From Verrucomicrobiia bacterium (GTDB taxonomy: Bacteria > Verrucomicrobiota > Verrucomicrobiia > CAIQCK01): a stretch of DNA of 6,386 nucleotides. Each line of letters begins with the position of its first letter. The first letter of the stretch is position 1. The notes under the pieces were generated by a model. That model had not been told where the DNA came from. It made no database searches and saw only the letters and a program-made list of their open reading frames with translations. Shown here piece after piece: positions 6,074-6,386 of this stretch. The translations under genes were made by a program, and so were the position numbers. Location: NCBI GenBank assembly GCA_026417675.1, contig JAOACV010000159.1, forward strand, positions 1-6,386, written 5' to 3'.

Positions 6074-6386
6074 TGTCTCGCGCCGGGTTCGTCGGCCTTC
6101 GCGGTGGCAAATGTGACGTTCGGAACGCCCGCCTCGGCCACGGCTTTGACCAATCGTGAAATGTAGAAATACTGCGTGTCTCTCGACGCCCGAATGTAGG
6201 CTGTGTTAAGCCCGAAATTGGACGTCCTCTTGGTCAGAAGAGGAACGAGCATTTCAGGATCCTTGTAGTTCTTTTCCTCATACACGCATTCGCCCCCCTT
6301 GCCGGGAGTCCACCACACGTCAATCACCGCCCACCCCTTGGTGGTTTTCCCTTTGATGGCATCGCGCGCCTCCGGCAGATTCACGG
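6070..6386 (-). CDS. Second ExbD/TolR-family protein, N-terminus cut off
   Basis: About 105 C-terminal residues are visible; the gene enters from the right edge, so the membrane helix and its Asp are missing and no start can be assigned (the first full codon is GTG, probably internal). The visible part fits an ExbD periplasmic domain: LPEA shortly after where the helix would end, a strand at WAVIDVWWTP, a helix at DPEMLVPLLTKR, a strand at LNTAYIRASRDTQYFYISRLVKAVAEAGVPNVTFAT, then a short polar tail ADEPGARQ. The layout strand, helix, R/D-containing strand, helix with AG, final strand matches its downstream neighbour, though the two sequences differ greatly. Such pairs may form heteromeric ExbD assemblies with one ExbB. 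An ExbB/TolQ gene is expected just beyond the window. Confidence 0.8.
   Translation of the reverse strand, partial: VNLPEARDAIKGKTTKGWAVIDVWWTPGKGGECVYEEKNYKDPEMLVPLLTKRTSNFGLNTAYIRASRDTQYFYISRLVKAVAEAGVPNVTFATAKADEPGARQ

Overview
The window is GC-rich with densely packed genes and few strong Shine-Dalgarno sites. It looks like a chromosomal segment of a Gram-negative bacterium. Three things point to a diderm with LPS-like surface glycans: two consecutive ExbD/TolR-type genes, a heptosyltransferase-like GT9 enzyme next to a GT4 glycosyltransferase, and a compact fabG-acpP-fabF cluster. The overall flavour (paired ExbD genes, a secreted lactonase-type beta-propeller, weak SD usage) suggests Verrucomicrobiota or a relative, but that is an inference with no marker gene behind it.

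Layout. Bases 1-581 (minus) hold the N-terminal 193 codons of an exported 7-bladed beta-propeller protein of the 6-phosphogluconolactonase family; the rest lies off the left edge. A divergent intergenic region with a hairpin follows. On the plus strand, a GT9 glycosyltransferase (about 814-2031) overlaps by 37 bp a GT4 glycosyltransferase (1995-3065), forming a small glycan-assembly operon. This meets, tail to tail across only 19 bp, a minus-strand fatty acid synthesis operon read right to left: fabG (5460-4717), acpP (4680-4426), fabF (4335-3085). A good sigma70-like promoter sits just before fabG, a consensus SD precedes acpP, and a GC-rich perfect hairpin follows the acpP stop directly. An intergenic region rich in inverted repeats (5504-5653) separates this operon from two ExbD/TolR-family genes (minus). 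These are joined by an ATGA stop/start overlap, and the upstream one is cut by the right edge.

How the genes work together. FabG reduces 3-ketoacyl-ACP, AcpP carries the growing chain and FabF condenses malonyl-ACP with acyl-ACP, so these three cover part of the elongation cycle. GT9 and GT4 probably add successive sugars to a lipid- or cell-surface-linked glycan. The ExbD pair would be the periplasmic arm of a proton-driven ExbB/ExbD (TolQ/TolR) motor whose ExbB/TolQ partner is probably just beyond the right edge.

I see no mobile element, CRISPR array, tRNA or rRNA, and no convincing novel system. The most noteworthy items are a shortened nucleotide-binding region in the GT9 enzyme, the short-leader promoter of fabG, the hairpin after acpP, and the palindromic intergenic block between the fab and ExbD operons.
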